Source: Paracoccaceae bacterium
GTDB lineage: Bacteria > Pseudomonadota > Alphaproteobacteria > Rhodobacterales > Rhodobacteraceae
Reading direction: 5' to 3'
NCBI GenBank assembly: GCA_017510335.1
Contig: JAFWNM010000042.1
Location: forward strand, 1 to 55,725
Length of the DNA stretch: 55,725 nt
This document shows, piece after piece, positions 27,856 through 37,302 of the stretch. Each line of letters starts with the position of its first letter. Position 1 is the stretch's first letter. The translations under genes were made by a program, and so were the position numbers. The notes beneath the pieces were generated by a model that saw only the letters and a program-made list of their open reading frames with translations, was not told the DNA's origin and did not search any database.

Positions 27856-28890
27856 ATGCCTATGCGCACACAAATCGCCTATTGGGGTATTGCCTGCCTT
27901 GGCTTTATTGCGCTGCTTTGGGTGATGGGCGATGTGTTGCTGCCGTTTGTGACAGGCGCGGCAATTGCCTATTTCCTTAACCCGGTGGTGTTGCGTCTGA
28001 CACGGTCAGGCGTGCCGCGTGTGCTGGCCGTGGCCGGGTTGATGTGCCTGGCGCTGGGGGCGGTTGTGCTGGCGGGGCTGCTTGTCATTCCTGCCGTGAT
28101 CGCGCAACTTGTGCAGTTCAGCGAAACCGCGCCCGACCTGCTGCGGCAGGCGCAGGCGTTTCTGACGCAATATTTCCCCGATCTGGAAGAAACACTGCAA
28201 ACATCACTTGCCACAATGGGCGAAGCCATCCGCGACCGGGGCGCGGCACTTGCGCAAGGTGTGCTGCGCGGGGTGTCGGGCGTGGTCAGTGCAGTTGTGT
28301 TTCTTGTCATCACGCCAGTTGTCGCGTTTTACCTGTTGCTGGACTGGCCGCGCGTCATGCGCGGGGCCGATGACCTGTTGCCGCGCCAGCACGCGCCCAC
28401 GCTGCGCAGCCTTGGCGCGGATGTGGACCGCGCCATTGCGGGGTTTGTGCGCGGACAGGTGACCGTGTGCCTGATTCTTGCGGCCTATTACGCCACCGCG
28501 CTGGGGCTGGTGGGGCTGCAATTCGGGCTGGCCATCGGGGTGGTGGCGGGGCTGATTTCCTTCATCCCCTATATCGGCGCGATTGTGGGCGGGGTTCTGG
28601 CCATTGGCGTGGCGCTGTGGCAATTCTGGGGGGAACCGGGCATGATTGCCGCAGTGGTGGCCATTTTTGCCGTGGGCCAGGTGCTGGAGGGCAATATTCT
28701 GGTGCCGCGCATCGTGGGAAATTCGGTGCGGCTGCACCCTGTGTGGCTGTTGTTCGCAGTATCGGCTTTTGGCAGCATGTTCGGGTTTACCGGCATGTTG
28801 ATCGCTGTGCCGGTTGCGGCGGCCATCGGGGTGCTGGTGCGCTTCGGGATCGCGCAATACCAAGACAGCGCGCTATACGGGCGGGAGTGA
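27856..28890 (+). CDS. AI-2E family transporter (PerM-like) membrane protein
   Basis: A 344-residue protein with about eight membrane helices and the PerM/AI-2E pattern: GDVLLPFVTGAAIAYFLNPVV early, FLVITPVVAFYLLLDWPRV in the middle and GFTGMLIAVPVAAAIGVLVRF near the end. The family includes transporters of varied or unknown substrate. No strong ribosome binding site is seen; TTG 27853, ATG 27856 and ATG 27862 are all possible. It is directly followed by hdaA, as in many Rhodobacterales. Confidence 0.9.
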   Translation: MPMRTQIAYWGIACLGFIALLWVMGDVLLPFVTGAAIAYFLNPVVLRLTRSGVPRVLAVAGLMCLALGAVVLAGLLVIPAVIAQLVQFSETAPDLLRQAQAFLTQYFPDLEETLQTSLATMGEAIRDRGAALAQGVLRGVSGVVSAVVFLVITPVVAFYLLLDWPRVMRGADDLLPRQHAPTLRSLGADVDRAIAGFVRGQVTVCLILAAYYATALGLVGLQFGLAIGVVAGLISFIPYIGAIVGGVLAIGVALWQFWGEPGMIAAVVAIFAVGQVLEGNILVPRIVGNSVRLHPVWLLFAVSAFGSMFGFTGMLIAVPVAAAIGVLVRFGIAQYQDSALYGRE

Positions 28891-28896
28891 CAGACC

Positions 28897-29595
28897 ATGA
28901 CATCCCCGCCCCTGCGCGCCGGACAAATTCACCTGCCCCTTGCACTGCCCGCATCCTACGGGCGCGCGGATTTTGTGGCCGCGCCCTGCAATTCCCATGC
29001 GCTGCACATGATCACCCAGGGCGGCTGGCCAGCGGGCAAACTGGTGCTGACCGGGCCGGAAGGGGCAGGTAAAACCCATTTGCTGCATGTCTGGGGCGCA
29101 GAACAGACCGCGGTATTGCTGCGCGCCCCCGATCTGGACAGCGCTGATGTGCCTGCATTGGCCCAACAGGGGCGCGTGGCGCTGGATGATGCCCATCAGG
29201 TTGCAGGCCACCCCGCGCGCGAAGCGGCGTTGTTTCATTTGCACAACCTGCTGGCCGCAGGGGGCGGGCAACTGTTGCTTGCGGCACGCGCGCCGGTACG
29301 CGACTGGGGGCTGCGCCTGCCTGATGTGGCGTCGCGCCTGCAGGCGGCGGCGCATGTGGGGCTGGCCGCGCCGGATGACGCATTGCTGGCGGCGGTGCTG
29401 ACGAAATTGTTTGCAGACCGGCAAGTGACTGTGCCCGACACGCTGATCCCGTATATGCTGGCGCGGATGGAACGGTCCCTTGGCGGCGCGCAGCAGCTTG
29501 TCGCACGGCTGGATGCAGAAGCGCTGGCGCGCAAGAAGCCCATTTCGCGCACCCTCGCCGCCGAAATTCTGAACGATCTGGACGATCCCGAATAA
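28897..29595 (+). CDS. hdaA: HdaA, DnaA regulatory inactivator homologue
   Basis: A 232-residue DnaA-like AAA+ protein without the DNA-binding domain of DnaA. Walker A is GPEGAGKTH, and the Walker B region is VALDDAH. HdaA works with the sliding clamp to stimulate ATP hydrolysis on DnaA and prevent over-initiation. The N-terminal QIHLPLALP is the expected clamp-binding (QxxLPL) motif. It begins six bp after the PerM-like gene, with GGGAG as ribosome binding site. Confidence 0.92.
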   Translation: MTSPPLRAGQIHLPLALPASYGRADFVAAPCNSHALHMITQGGWPAGKLVLTGPEGAGKTHLLHVWGAEQTAVLLRAPDLDSADVPALAQQGRVALDDAHQVAGHPAREAALFHLHNLLAAGGGQLLLAARAPVRDWGLRLPDVASRLQAAAHVGLAAPDDALLAAVLTKLFADRQVTVPDTLIPYMLARMERSLGGAQQLVARLDAEALARKKPISRTLAAEILNDLDDPE

Positions 29596-29688
29596 GTGAG
29601 CGTGGCGCTTTTCGCGCGCCCCCCCTCTTGTGTGCGGCAAGGACGCTGCATAAGCTTCGTGCTGTCCATTCTCATGCCGGAGGCCGCC

Positions 29689-30639
29689 TTGATCCGTTTC
29701 TTTGCATTATGCATTTTGCTGCTGTCCGGCCTGTCCAGCGCGACCCCGCTTGGCGCCGAAGACACCCTTCGCGTGATTTCCGGCCAGCTTACTGTGCTGG
29801 AACGCATGGCCCTGCCGGATGACGCGGTGCTGATGGTCGATGTCAGCGACCAGACCGATACCAGTCTGGCCAGTTTCCGCCAGACAACCGATGGCGCGCA
29901 AAGCCCGTTCGCGTTCCAGATTGAAGCCCCCACCGACACGGCGCTGGTGTTGCGCGCGGGGTTGCGCGCGATGGATGATGTGGTCTGGCTGACCGAACCT
30001 GTGGTTGTTGCGGCCGGACCAGATGCGCTGGATCTTGGGCCAATCCGTGCCATGCGCACCCCGCCCATGGGGTTTGCATCCCTTCTGGCGTGCGGCAACC
30101 AGCTGGTCGAGATGGGCTTTTTGCCTGATGATGTGCGCCTGCGGTTCAATGAACAGCTGATCACCATGACCCCGGCGCCCGCCGCATCGGGCGCGCTGTA
30201 TGCTGTTGCCGATGCGCCCGCAACGTCCATTCACATCAAGGCAGACACTGCGCTGTTGCGTATTGACGGGGCGGAACTGGCCGAATGCGCGCTGATGCGC
30301 CCGGAATTTGACATCACCCAAGGGGTCTGGAACATTACCGCAATCGGGGACAAGGCGGCCGTCTTTCCGTCACGCACGGAACTTGTGTTCTACCCAGACG
30401 GACGCATGAGTGCGACAGTCGGGTGCAACAGGCTGATTGGCGGGTATCGCCGGCATGGCGGCATTTTGTCTTTCGGGCAGATCGCCAGCACGAGGATGGC
30501 CTGCCCTGACGGGATGATGGACCAGGAACACCGCTTTAGCGCGATGTTGCGCCGCGTGGACGGCTACCGCGTTGCCCCCGATACCGGCAGGCTAACATTG
30601 CTGGCCGGGGGGCAGCCCGTCATTTCCGCCCGCCGTTAG
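29689..30639 (+). CDS. Exported YbaY-, MliC- and META-domain protein
   Basis: About 316 residues with a hydrophobic signal segment (FFALCILLLSGLSSATPLGA). Three small beta domains can be seen in order: a YbaY-like domain (about 25-120, VISGQLTVLERMALPDDAVLMVDVSD), a lysozyme-inhibitor-like (MliC) segment starting near LLACGNQLVEM, and a C-terminal META/HslJ domain (WNITAIGDKA, TVGCNRLIGGY, STRMACPDGMM). The TTG at 29689 is preferred because GGAGG precedes it by six bases; the reading frame extends upstream to 29596. Likely envelope stress or lysozyme protection. Confidence 0.82.
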   Translation: MIRFFALCILLLSGLSSATPLGAEDTLRVISGQLTVLERMALPDDAVLMVDVSDQTDTSLASFRQTTDGAQSPFAFQIEAPTDTALVLRAGLRAMDDVVWLTEPVVVAAGPDALDLGPIRAMRTPPMGFASLLACGNQLVEMGFLPDDVRLRFNEQLITMTPAPAASGALYAVADAPATSIHIKADTALLRIDGAELAECALMRPEFDITQGVWNITAIGDKAAVFPSRTELVFYPDGRMSATVGCNRLIGGYRRHGGILSFGQIASTRMACPDGMMDQEHRFSAMLRRVDGYRVAPDTGRLTLLAGGQPVISARR

Positions 30640-30673
30640 CGCAGGCACCCCCTGCGCGCGCTCGCTACCTTCG

Positions 30674-30691
30674 CCGCTATAAAACTGTCAC
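30674..30691 (+). promoter_or_regulatory. Candidate PHO box upstream of ppk1
   Basis: CCGCTATAAAACTGTCAC matches the PhoB consensus (CTGTCATAAAACTGTCAC) at 15 of 18 positions and lies 22 bp before the ppk1 start. The second half-site is perfect and the first is weak. Phosphate-starvation control of ppk is known in other bacteria. Confidence 0.45.
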
Positions 30692-30713
30692 ATTCCAGCG
30701 CTATCAGGACGCC

Positions 30714-32897
30714 ATGACCCAGACCATTCCATCCGCAAATTTCCTGAACACCCCGTTTCCTGCGGCGCAGACGCTTGAGGGGTTTGACCCCAGCGGGCCA
30801 GAGCGGTTTTTCAACCGTGAAATGTCATGGCTGGCCTTCAACTGGCGGGTGCTGGAAGAAGCCATGAACACCCGCGTTCCCCTGCTGGAACGGGTGCGGT
30901 TCCTGTCGATTTCAGCCGCCAATCTGGATGAATTCTATACTGTGCGGGTGGCGGGCTTGCGACAACTGGCGCGGGCGGGCAACAGCACCCCATCCGATGA
31001 CGGGCGCACCCCGGCGGAACAGTTGGTCATGATCAATGACGACGCCCGCAGCCTGATGGAAAAACAACAAGAGGTGTGGTCCGTTCTGCGCCCCCTTCTG
31101 GCAGAAGCGGGCATGGCCATCCTGTCCCATCAGGACCTGACATCGGGCGATCACGCTGCAGTGGCGCAGTATTTCCTTGAAAACGTCTTTCCGGTGCTGT
31201 CGCCCCTGGCGATTGACCCCGCGCATCCGTTTCCGTTCATCCCCAATGCCGGGTTTTCGCTTGCCATGGAACTGGAAGACAAGCGCGGGCGCAAGCTGAA
31301 TGCGCTGGTGCCTGTGCCCGGCCAGATTGACCGTTTCCTGCGCCTGCCCGGCGACAGCATCCGCATGCTGCCCCTGGAGGAACTGATCCTTGCGGAAATG
31401 AACAGTCTGTTTCCCGGCTACAGGTTGCTGGGGTCATGCACATTTTCGGTGCTGCGCGACAGCGATCTGGAAGTCGAGGAAGAAGCCGAAGATCTGGTGC
31501 GCGAATTTGAAGTGGCGCTGAAACGCCGCCGCAGGGGCGAAGTCGTGCGAATGAAGATTTCCGCAGGCGCCCCGCGGGATTTGCGCGACATGGTCATGGA
31601 AGAACTGGAAGTGTCCGACACCGAAGTGGTCGAGGTGCAGGGCATCATGGGGATTTCCACCTTGAAGGAACTGGTGGTGGATGACCGCCCCGACCTGATG
31701 TGGCCCGGCTTCACGCCGCGTGTGCCCGAACGGGTGCAGGACCACCATGGCGACATGTTCGCCGCCATCCGCCAGAAGGACATGCTGCTGCACCACCCCT
31801 ATGAGACATTCGACATGGTGGTGCGCTTTCTGGAACAGGCCGCGCGCGACCCTGATGTGCTGGCCATCCGGCAAACGCTGTATCGCACATCGCGCAACAG
31901 CCCCATTGTGGCCGCCCTGTGCGAAGCCGCCGAAGCGGGCAAATCCGTTACCGCGCTGGTCGAATTGAAAGCGCGGTTTGACGAAGCCGCCAATATCCGG
32001 CAGTCGCGCAGGTTGGAACGTGCGGGCGCGCATGTGGTTTACGGCTTCGTGAACTACAAAACCCATGCGAAAATCAGCGCTGTGGTGCGCCGCGAAGGCG
32101 ACAAGCTGGTAACCTATACCCATTTCGGGACCGGAAATTACCACCCCATCACCGCGCGTATCTATACTGACCTGTCGCTGTTTACCTGTGACGCGGCGCT
32201 AGGGCGCGATGCCACGCGCGTGTTCAATTATGTTTCGGGCTACGCGGAACCCGCGTTGCTGGAAAACCTGTCGATTTCGCCCATCAGCCTGAAACAGCGC
32301 CTGTTGCAGATGATCGCCGCCGAGGCAGAGCATGCCCATGCCGGCCGGCCCGCGCAGATTTGGGCCAAGATGAATTCGATCATCGACCCCGATGTGATTG
32401 ACGCGCTGTATGATGCCAGCCGCGCAGGCGTGGAAATCAGCCTTGTTGTGCGCGGCATTTGCGGGTTGCGTCCGGGCATCAAGGGCTTGTCCGACACTAT
32501 TCGCGTCAAATCCATCGTCGGGCGGTTTCTGGAACATTCGCGCATTGTGTGTTTTGGCAATGGCGCGGGCCTGCCATCGGAACAGGCGCGGGTGTTCATG
32601 TCCTCTGCGGACTGGATGGGGCGCAATCTGGTGCGGCGGGTGGAAACGCTGGTGGAAATCATGAACCCCACTGTCAAGGCGCAGATCGTGCGGCAGGTGA
32701 TGGCGGCCAACCTGGCGGATGAGGCGCAAAGCTGGGTGCTGCAACCCGACGGCCCCGCGCTGCGCGTTCTGCCCCGCGAAGGCGAAGACCGCCGCCTGTT
32801 CAATTGCCACCGCTTCTTTATGGAAAACCCGTCACTTTCGGGGCGCGGGTCGGCGGGGGCCGAAGATGTGCCCGAACTGACGCATGAAGATGACTGA
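30714..32897 (+). CDS. ppk1: Polyphosphate kinase 1
   Basis: A 727-residue enzyme reversibly polymerising the gamma-phosphate of ATP into polyphosphate. The N-terminal domain has RFFNREMSWLAFNWRVLEEA. The phospholipase-D-like catalytic domains contain the autophosphorylated histidine in THFGTGNYHP (His470), with a second conserved block near IWAKMNSIIDPDVIDALYDAS. Length is normal for Ppk1. The usual partner ppx is not seen downstream. AGGA precedes the ATG. Confidence 0.97.
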   Translation: MTQTIPSANFLNTPFPAAQTLEGFDPSGPERFFNREMSWLAFNWRVLEEAMNTRVPLLERVRFLSISAANLDEFYTVRVAGLRQLARAGNSTPSDDGRTPAEQLVMINDDARSLMEKQQEVWSVLRPLLAEAGMAILSHQDLTSGDHAAVAQYFLENVFPVLSPLAIDPAHPFPFIPNAGFSLAMELEDKRGRKLNALVPVPGQIDRFLRLPGDSIRMLPLEELILAEMNSLFPGYRLLGSCTFSVLRDSDLEVEEEAEDLVREFEVALKRRRRGEVVRMKISAGAPRDLRDMVMEELEVSDTEVVEVQGIMGISTLKELVVDDRPDLMWPGFTPRVPERVQDHHGDMFAAIRQKDMLLHHPYETFDMVVRFLEQAARDPDVLAIRQTLYRTSRNSPIVAALCEAAEAGKSVTALVELKARFDEAANIRQSRRLERAGAHVVYGFVNYKTHAKISAVVRREGDKLVTYTHFGTGNYHPITARIYTDLSLFTCDAALGRDATRVFNYVSGYAEPALLENLSISPISLKQRLLQMIAAEAEHAHAGRPAQIWAKMNSIIDPDVIDALYDASRAGVEISLVVRGICGLRPGIKGLSDTIRVKSIVGRFLEHSRIVCFGNGAGLPSEQARVFMSSADWMGRNLVRRVETLVEIMNPTVKAQIVRQVMAANLADEAQSWVLQPDGPALRVLPREGEDRRLFNCHRFFMENPSLSGRGSAGAEDVPELTHEDD

Positions 32898-33024
32898 CAC
32901 TGCCGAAAGCATGTCGCGTTCATTCGCCTTCACGGGACATGCGTTAACTTATTGAATTTGCACGGCCAAGCAGCGCAAAACCGGCTGCCGCTTTTGGATA
33001 ACATTCGCTTACAGGCGCATAAAG

Positions 33025-33052
33025 AAGGCGCGCCGCTTTGGCGCGCCTTTTT
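33025..33052. terminator. Bidirectional terminator between ppk1 and dapD
   Basis: AAGGCGCGCC and GGCGCGCCTT form a perfect 10-bp stem with loop GCTTT. TTTT follows on the + strand, and the minus strand has a short CTTT, so it can serve both convergent genes. Confidence 0.85.
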
Positions 33053-33076
33053 GTGGGCTGCGGTCTGGCGGTGCGA

Positions 33077-33907
33077 TCAGTCGCGCAGCAATTCGTTAAT
33101 GCCGGTTTTGGACCGCGTTTGCGCATCCACGCGCTTGACGATGACGGCGCAATACAGGTTCACCCCGCCCTTGGACGGCATGGTGCCCGACACGACCACC
33201 GAATAGGGCGGCACTTCGCCATAGCTGACAACCCCTGTTTCGCGGTCCACGATCTTGGTGGATTTGCCGATATAGACGCCCATCCCCAGAACGGACCCTT
33301 CGCGGATGATGCACCCTTCCACCACTTCGGACCGTGCCCCGATGAAGCAGTTGTCTTCAATGATGGTGGGACCGGCCTGCATGGGTTCCAGAACCCCGCC
33401 AATGCCCACACCACCTGACAGATGCACGTTCTTGCCGATTTGCGCGCAGCTGCCCACAGTGGCCCATGTGTCCACCATGGTGCCGCTGTCAACATACGCG
33501 CCAAGGTTCACGAAGGACGGCATCAGCACCACACCCGGCGCGATATAGGCGGATTTGCGCACCACGCAGTTGGGCACGGCGCGAAAACCTGCTGCGCGCC
33601 ACTGCGCGGCATCCCAGCCCTTGAACTTGCTGTCGACCTTGTCCCACCAGCCGCCGCCCTGCGGCCCGCCCGAATGGGGTTCCATATCCTTGATGCGGAA
33701 GCCCAGAAGCACGGCTTTCTTGGCCCATTGGTTCACATGCCAGTCGCCAGTGTCGCGCCGTTCGGCCACGCGCAATGTGCCGTTGTCCAATGCGTCCAGT
33801 GTCGCTTCAATGGCGTCGCGCGTCTGCCCTTTGGTGTCGGGGGTAATGCTGTCGCGGGCATCCCACGCGGCTTCTATTGCGGTTTCAAGCGCGGCAGTGT
33901 CGGTCAT
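33077..33907 (-). CDS. dapD: 2,3,4,5-tetrahydropyridine-2,6-dicarboxylate N-succinyltransferase
   Basis: A 276-residue acyltransferase of the succinylase branch of lysine and diaminopimelate synthesis. The left-handed beta-helix hexapeptide repeats are clear in [19 protein letters not shown] and in the ICRS-like [19 protein letters not shown] segment. The start [16 protein letters not shown] at 33907 was chosen because GGAG lies six bases upstream; the long frame continues upstream without a family match. Confidence 0.96.
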   Translation of the reverse strand: MTDTAALETAIEAAWDARDSITPDTKGQTRDAIEATLDALDNGTLRVAERRDTGDWHVNQWAKKAVLLGFRIKDMEPHSGGPQGGGWWDKVDSKFKGWDAAQWRAAGFRAVPNCVVRKSAYIAPGVVLMPSFVNLGAYVDSGTMVDTWATVGSCAQIGKNVHLSGGVGIGGVLEPMQAGPTIIEDNCFIGARSEVVEGCIIREGSVLGMGVYIGKSTKIVDRETGVVSYGEVPPYSVVVSGTMPSKGGVNLYCAVIVKRVDAQTRSKTGINELLRD

Positions 33908-33997
33908 CGGGGACTCCATTCCTCTGGTCATCGGTTGGGCTTGGCTATAGCGTTGGGGCGAACAAACCGCAACTTCCCCGCGCGATCGGAGGCCCTT

Positions 33998-34825
33998 TTG
34001 AACGAGAACCCCAAATACCGTATCTTTCCTGACGCAAGCGAAGACATCCAGCACTGGGACGACATTCCCGACACGGCACAAACGCGCCACCCCGCCTATC
34101 GTCTGGCATTTGCCGACAAGGATTTCATGCTGCGCGATGAATTGCGCCCTGTGCGGCTGCAACTGGAATTGCTGAAGCCCGAATTGCTGATGAATGAACG
34201 CGGTATCCGGTCAACAATCGTCATGTTCGGGGGCGCGCGCATTCCCCGCCCCGAAGCCGCCGATCAGGCCAGCACCCCCACCCTTGCGGGCCTTGCGCGG
34301 TTTTACGACGAAGCGCGCGAATTCGCCCGCCTGATGACATTGCGATCTGTGCAAAGCTATGGGCGCGAGGATGTGATTGCCACAGGCGGCGGCCCCGGTG
34401 TGATGGAGGCAGGCAATCGCGGTGCCAAGGATGCGGGCGGCATGTCCATTGGCCTGAACATCGTATTGCCGCATGAACAGGCCCCCAACGCCTATGTGAC
34501 GCCCGACCTGTGCTTCAACTTCCATTACTTCGCTATCCGCAAGATGCATTTCCTGATGCGCGCCAAGGCGATTGCGGTGTTTCCGGGGGGGTTTGGCACG
34601 CTGGACGAATTGTTTGAAACGCTGACATTGATCCAGACAGACCGCATGCGCAAAATGCCCTTTGTGCTGTTCGGGCGCGAATTCTGGCAGAAAATCATTA
34701 ACTGGGACGCGCTGGCAGACGCGGGCACCATCAACCCCGAAGACCTGTCATTGTTTCATTTCGTTGAAACGGCGGCCGAGGCGATCGAGATTATCGACAA
34801 TTTCAAACCTGACGGGTGTGATTAA
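33998..34825 (+). CDS. LOG-family (TIGR00730) protein
   Basis: A 275-residue Rossmann-like protein of the lysine decarboxylase-like LOG family. The signature [13 protein letters not shown] is present, with [15 protein letters not shown] upstream of it. Family members hydrolyse nucleoside monophosphates such as AMP, and some release cytokinin bases; biochemical role here is not established. The start is TTG at 33998, with GGAGG at 33988. It is divergent from dapD, with 90 bp between. Confidence 0.9.
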   Translation: MNENPKYRIFPDASEDIQHWDDIPDTAQTRHPAYRLAFADKDFMLRDELRPVRLQLELLKPELLMNERGIRSTIVMFGGARIPRPEAADQASTPTLAGLARFYDEAREFARLMTLRSVQSYGREDVIATGGGPGVMEAGNRGAKDAGGMSIGLNIVLPHEQAPNAYVTPDLCFNFHYFAIRKMHFLMRAKAIAVFPGGFGTLDELFETLTLIQTDRMRKMPFVLFGREFWQKIINWDALADAGTINPEDLSLFHFVETAAEAIEIIDNFKPDGCD

Positions 34826-34840
34826 CAAAAAGGGGCGGAT

Positions 34841-34975
34841 TTTGGCCTTTTTCGGACATTGGGGAGTGCCCAAGGTGCGGAGCAAAGGCCGCAGGCCGCC
34901 GCACCATCGGCGGGCCGTCCCGCGGCCCGCCGATGGTGCGGGCTTGATCCAAGCTCGAATGTCCGCTTCAGGCCA
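34841..34975. repeat. Intergenic palindromic repeat, family 1, copy B (most complete)
   Basis: About 135 bp. The ends are imperfect inverted repeats: GGCCTTTTTCGGACATT on the left against the complement of GAATGTCCGCTTCAGGCC on the right. The centre is a perfect 18-bp stem, CCGCACCATCGGCGGGCC (34899-34916) with GGCCCGCCGATGGTGCGG (34924-34941), and a seven-base loop. Copies occur near 10.2 kb and 21.7 kb. No coding capacity. It resembles REP or MITE-type elements. Confidence 0.8.
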
Positions 34976-35010
34976 TTTCCAACAAGCTTGCACCACAAGC
35001 CAGCATTCCC

Positions 35011-35436
35011 CTAGCCCTTGGCCAACTGTTCCAGTGTCGGGCGGAAAGGTTCCAGCGCGTAGCCGAATTTGGCGGGAATTGCGATCAGTTCATCCGTGGG
35101 GCGCGTGCCTGCCTGGCTAAGCGCCCAAACAATCGAAGACCGGTTGCCCGACGCGCAATAAGCCAGCACAGGGCCAGTGCTGGCCGTCAGGGCGTCCCCT
35201 TGCGCAGTGACATTTTCCATAGTGATGGCCCCGCCCACCACCGGGTTGACCACGAAGCGCAGGCCCGCCGCTTCCACCGCGCGGCGCAGGGCATCAGCCT
35301 GCACGTCCGGGGGAATTTCGCCATCGGGGCGGTTACAGATAACCGTGGTAAACCCTGCCCCGGCGATGGTGGCCACATCATCGGGGGTAATCTGGGGCGA
35401 TACGGCGTAAGTGTCGGTCAGGTGGCGAATGTCCAT
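35011..35436 (-). CDS. TIGR01244 (DUF442) family sulfur transferase/phosphatase-like protein
   Basis: A 141-residue protein of the beta-lactamase-hydrolase-like (Blh) N-terminal family, a tyrosine-phosphatase fold. The P-loop-like catalytic motif is YCASGNRSS. The family is linked with sulfide and persulfide detoxification, where it is proposed to act as a sulfurtransferase. It is the last gene of the minus-strand operon. AGGAG lies before the ATG at 35436. Confidence 0.88.
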   Translation of the reverse strand: MDIRHLTDTYAVSPQITPDDVATIAGAGFTTVICNRPDGEIPPDVQADALRRAVEAAGLRFVVNPVVGGAITMENVTAQGDALTASTGPVLAYCASGNRSSIVWALSQAGTRPTDELIAIPAKFGYALEPFRPTLEQLAKG

Positions 35437-35453
35437 CAAGTGCTCCTGCAAGG

Positions 35454-35888
35454 TCAGAGTGCGGCAAATTTATCTATGCGCACGCGAAGTGGCGGTGTGA
35501 TCAACATACCCCCGATCATGGCAAGGATAAAGACGATCCCGCCTGTCCCCCCCCAACTGAGCGATGCAATCGCAGGACCGGGGCACAACCCCACCAGCCC
35601 CCAGCCTGCGCCAAACAGCACTGACCCCACAACAAGGTTATGGCCCAGTCGGGGGTCCGGCCGCGCTGGAAAGGGCAGACCAACCAGCGATTGCGCGCGC
35701 CGTGTTGTCATGTTCCACGCCAGCAACATGGGCAGGATCGCCCCGCCCAGCACAAAGGCCAGCGTCGGGTCCCATGCGCCGAAAATGTCCAGCCAGCCCT
35801 GAACCTTGGTTGTGTCGGTCATGCCCGACACCAGTAAACCCGCGCCAAACAGCCCGCCAGATGCAGCGGCAAGAAGTATACGTTGCAT
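35454..35888 (-). CDS. YeeE/YedE-type membrane protein, second half (DUF6691)
   Basis: A 144-residue membrane protein with four predicted helices, including SGGLFGAGLLVSGMTDTTKVQGWLD and GAGWGLVGLCPGPAI, with a cysteine in the channel-lining motif. YeeE family proteins import thiosulfate or other reduced sulfur. Bacteria with two half-size genes are thought to assemble one transporter. Its ATG shares one base with the stop of the preceding half gene. Confidence 0.9.
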   Translation of the reverse strand: MQRILLAAASGGLFGAGLLVSGMTDTTKVQGWLDIFGAWDPTLAFVLGGAILPMLLAWNMTTRRAQSLVGLPFPARPDPRLGHNLVVGSVLFGAGWGLVGLCPGPAIASLSWGGTGGIVFILAMIGGMLITPPLRVRIDKFAAL

Positions 35889-36319
35889 CAGATTACCCCC
35901 AGAAGGTGGCGAAACAGCACCATCACGATACCGCCTGCCAGCAGATAGAACACAGTCGACACGATCCCGCGCAGCGAAAAGCGCGAAATACCGCACACCC
36001 CGTGACCGGACGTGCAGCCATTGGCCAGCCTTGTGCCAATGCCCACCAACAGCCCGCCTGCAACGATAACCCACAGGTTATTGGTGATATTGGTCGTCAC
36101 CTCGACATTGTAGAAGGGCAGCAACAATGCCGGCACCACCACCAGCGCAGCCAGAAAGGCCAAGCGCTCGTCCCAGTTGGACAGGCCGCTGCGGTCCACA
36201 AGCCCGCCGATAATGCCGCTTGCGCCCATGATGCGCCCGTTGCCCAGCAGGAATATGGCCGCAGACACCCCAATCATCAGGCCGCCCGCAAGGCCCCAGA
36301 TCCAGTCAGTTTCAATCAT
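35888..36319 (-). CDS. YeeE/YedE-type membrane protein, first half
   Basis: A 143-residue membrane protein with four predicted helices. Motifs GNGRIMGASGIIGG and GCTSGHGVCGISR are typical of the sulfur-compound transporter family, including the conserved cysteines. Together with the next gene it would form a full-length YeeE-like transporter. It lies 72 bp downstream of the metallo-hydrolase. Confidence 0.9.
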   Translation of the reverse strand: MIETDWIWGLAGGLMIGVSAAIFLLGNGRIMGASGIIGGLVDRSGLSNWDERLAFLAALVVVPALLLPFYNVEVTTNITNNLWVIVAGGLLVGIGTRLANGCTSGHGVCGISRFSLRGIVSTVFYLLAGGIVMVLFRHLLGVI

Positions 36320-36391
36320 CTTGTCAGTCCTGTTCGCATGAAAGCACGGCAGATGTGACTGCCGCGCCTGTGTCCGTGTTGGACGCTGAAA

Positions 36392-37255
36392 TCAAAGCTT
36401 GTTGACGGGCACTTTCAGATAGACTGTGCCGTTTTCTTCCGCAGGGGGCATCTGGCCTGCGCGCATATTCACCTGCAGCGATGGCACGATCAGGCGCGGC
36501 ATGGCCAGTTGTGCATCGCGTTCATTGCGGGCGCGCACGAAATCATCTTTCGATTTCCCTTCGCCGACATGTTTGTTCAGGCGTTTTTGCGCGCCGACAG
36601 TGGTTTCCCAAGCATAGGTGTCGCGCCCTTCGGCCTTGTAATCATGGCCCACAAAAATGCGGGTGTCATCGGGCAGGGACAGGATTTTCTGGACCGAATC
36701 CCACATGGTTTCCGCAGAACCGCCGGGGAAGTCACACCGTGCCGTGCCGAAATCGGGCATGAATAGCGTGTCGCCCACAAAGGCCGCATCACCAATCACA
36801 TAGGTCAGGCAAGCCGGCGTATGGCCGGGCGTGTGCATGACATCGCCGCGCATCTGGCCAATATGGAAGCTGTCGCCATGTTTGAACAGGGCGTCAAATT
36901 GCGACCCGTCGCGCTGGAACTCGGTGCCTTCGTTGAACACCTTGCCGAATGTGTCCTGCACAATGCGGATGTTTTCGCCAATGGCAATCTTGCCGCCAAC
37001 CCGTTCCTGAATATAGGGCGCGGCGGACAGGTGGTCGGCATGGACATGGGTTTCCAGCAGCCATTCAACCTCATAGCCCTTCTCGCGCACAAACGCGACG
37101 ACGGCATCTGCCGAACGTGTGTCGGTGCGGCCAGAGGCATAGTCGAAATCCAGAACCGAATCCACGATTGCACATTTCGCACTGTTGGGGTCGCGCAGGA
37201 CATAGGTAACTGTGAAGGTGGCTTCATCAAAAAAGGCGGTGACTTCGGGGGCCAT
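36392..37255 (-). CDS. MBL-fold hydrolase, persulfide dioxygenase-like
   Basis: A 287-residue metallo-beta-lactamase-fold protein. Metal-binding motif THVHADHL, then HTPGHTPACL and GDTLFMPDFGTARCDFPGG, match the ETHE1/Blh group that oxidises glutathione persulfide to sulfite. The operon continues with two YeeE halves and a TIGR01244 protein, the usual sulfide-detoxification set. The ATG at 37255 follows GGAG. Product sulfite could feed the sulfite dehydrogenase encoded near 26 kb. Confidence 0.88.
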   Translation of the reverse strand: MAPEVTAFFDEATFTVTYVLRDPNSAKCAIVDSVLDFDYASGRTDTRSADAVVAFVREKGYEVEWLLETHVHADHLSAAPYIQERVGGKIAIGENIRIVQDTFGKVFNEGTEFQRDGSQFDALFKHGDSFHIGQMRGDVMHTPGHTPACLTYVIGDAAFVGDTLFMPDFGTARCDFPGGSAETMWDSVQKILSLPDDTRIFVGHDYKAEGRDTYAWETTVGAQKRLNKHVGEGKSKDDFVRARNERDAQLAMPRLIVPSLQVNMRAGQMPPAEENGTVYLKVPVNKL

Positions 37256-37302
37256 GGTGGTTTCTCCGTTTTCATGTCTTGCCCCCAATATAGTCACCGC
37301 AG

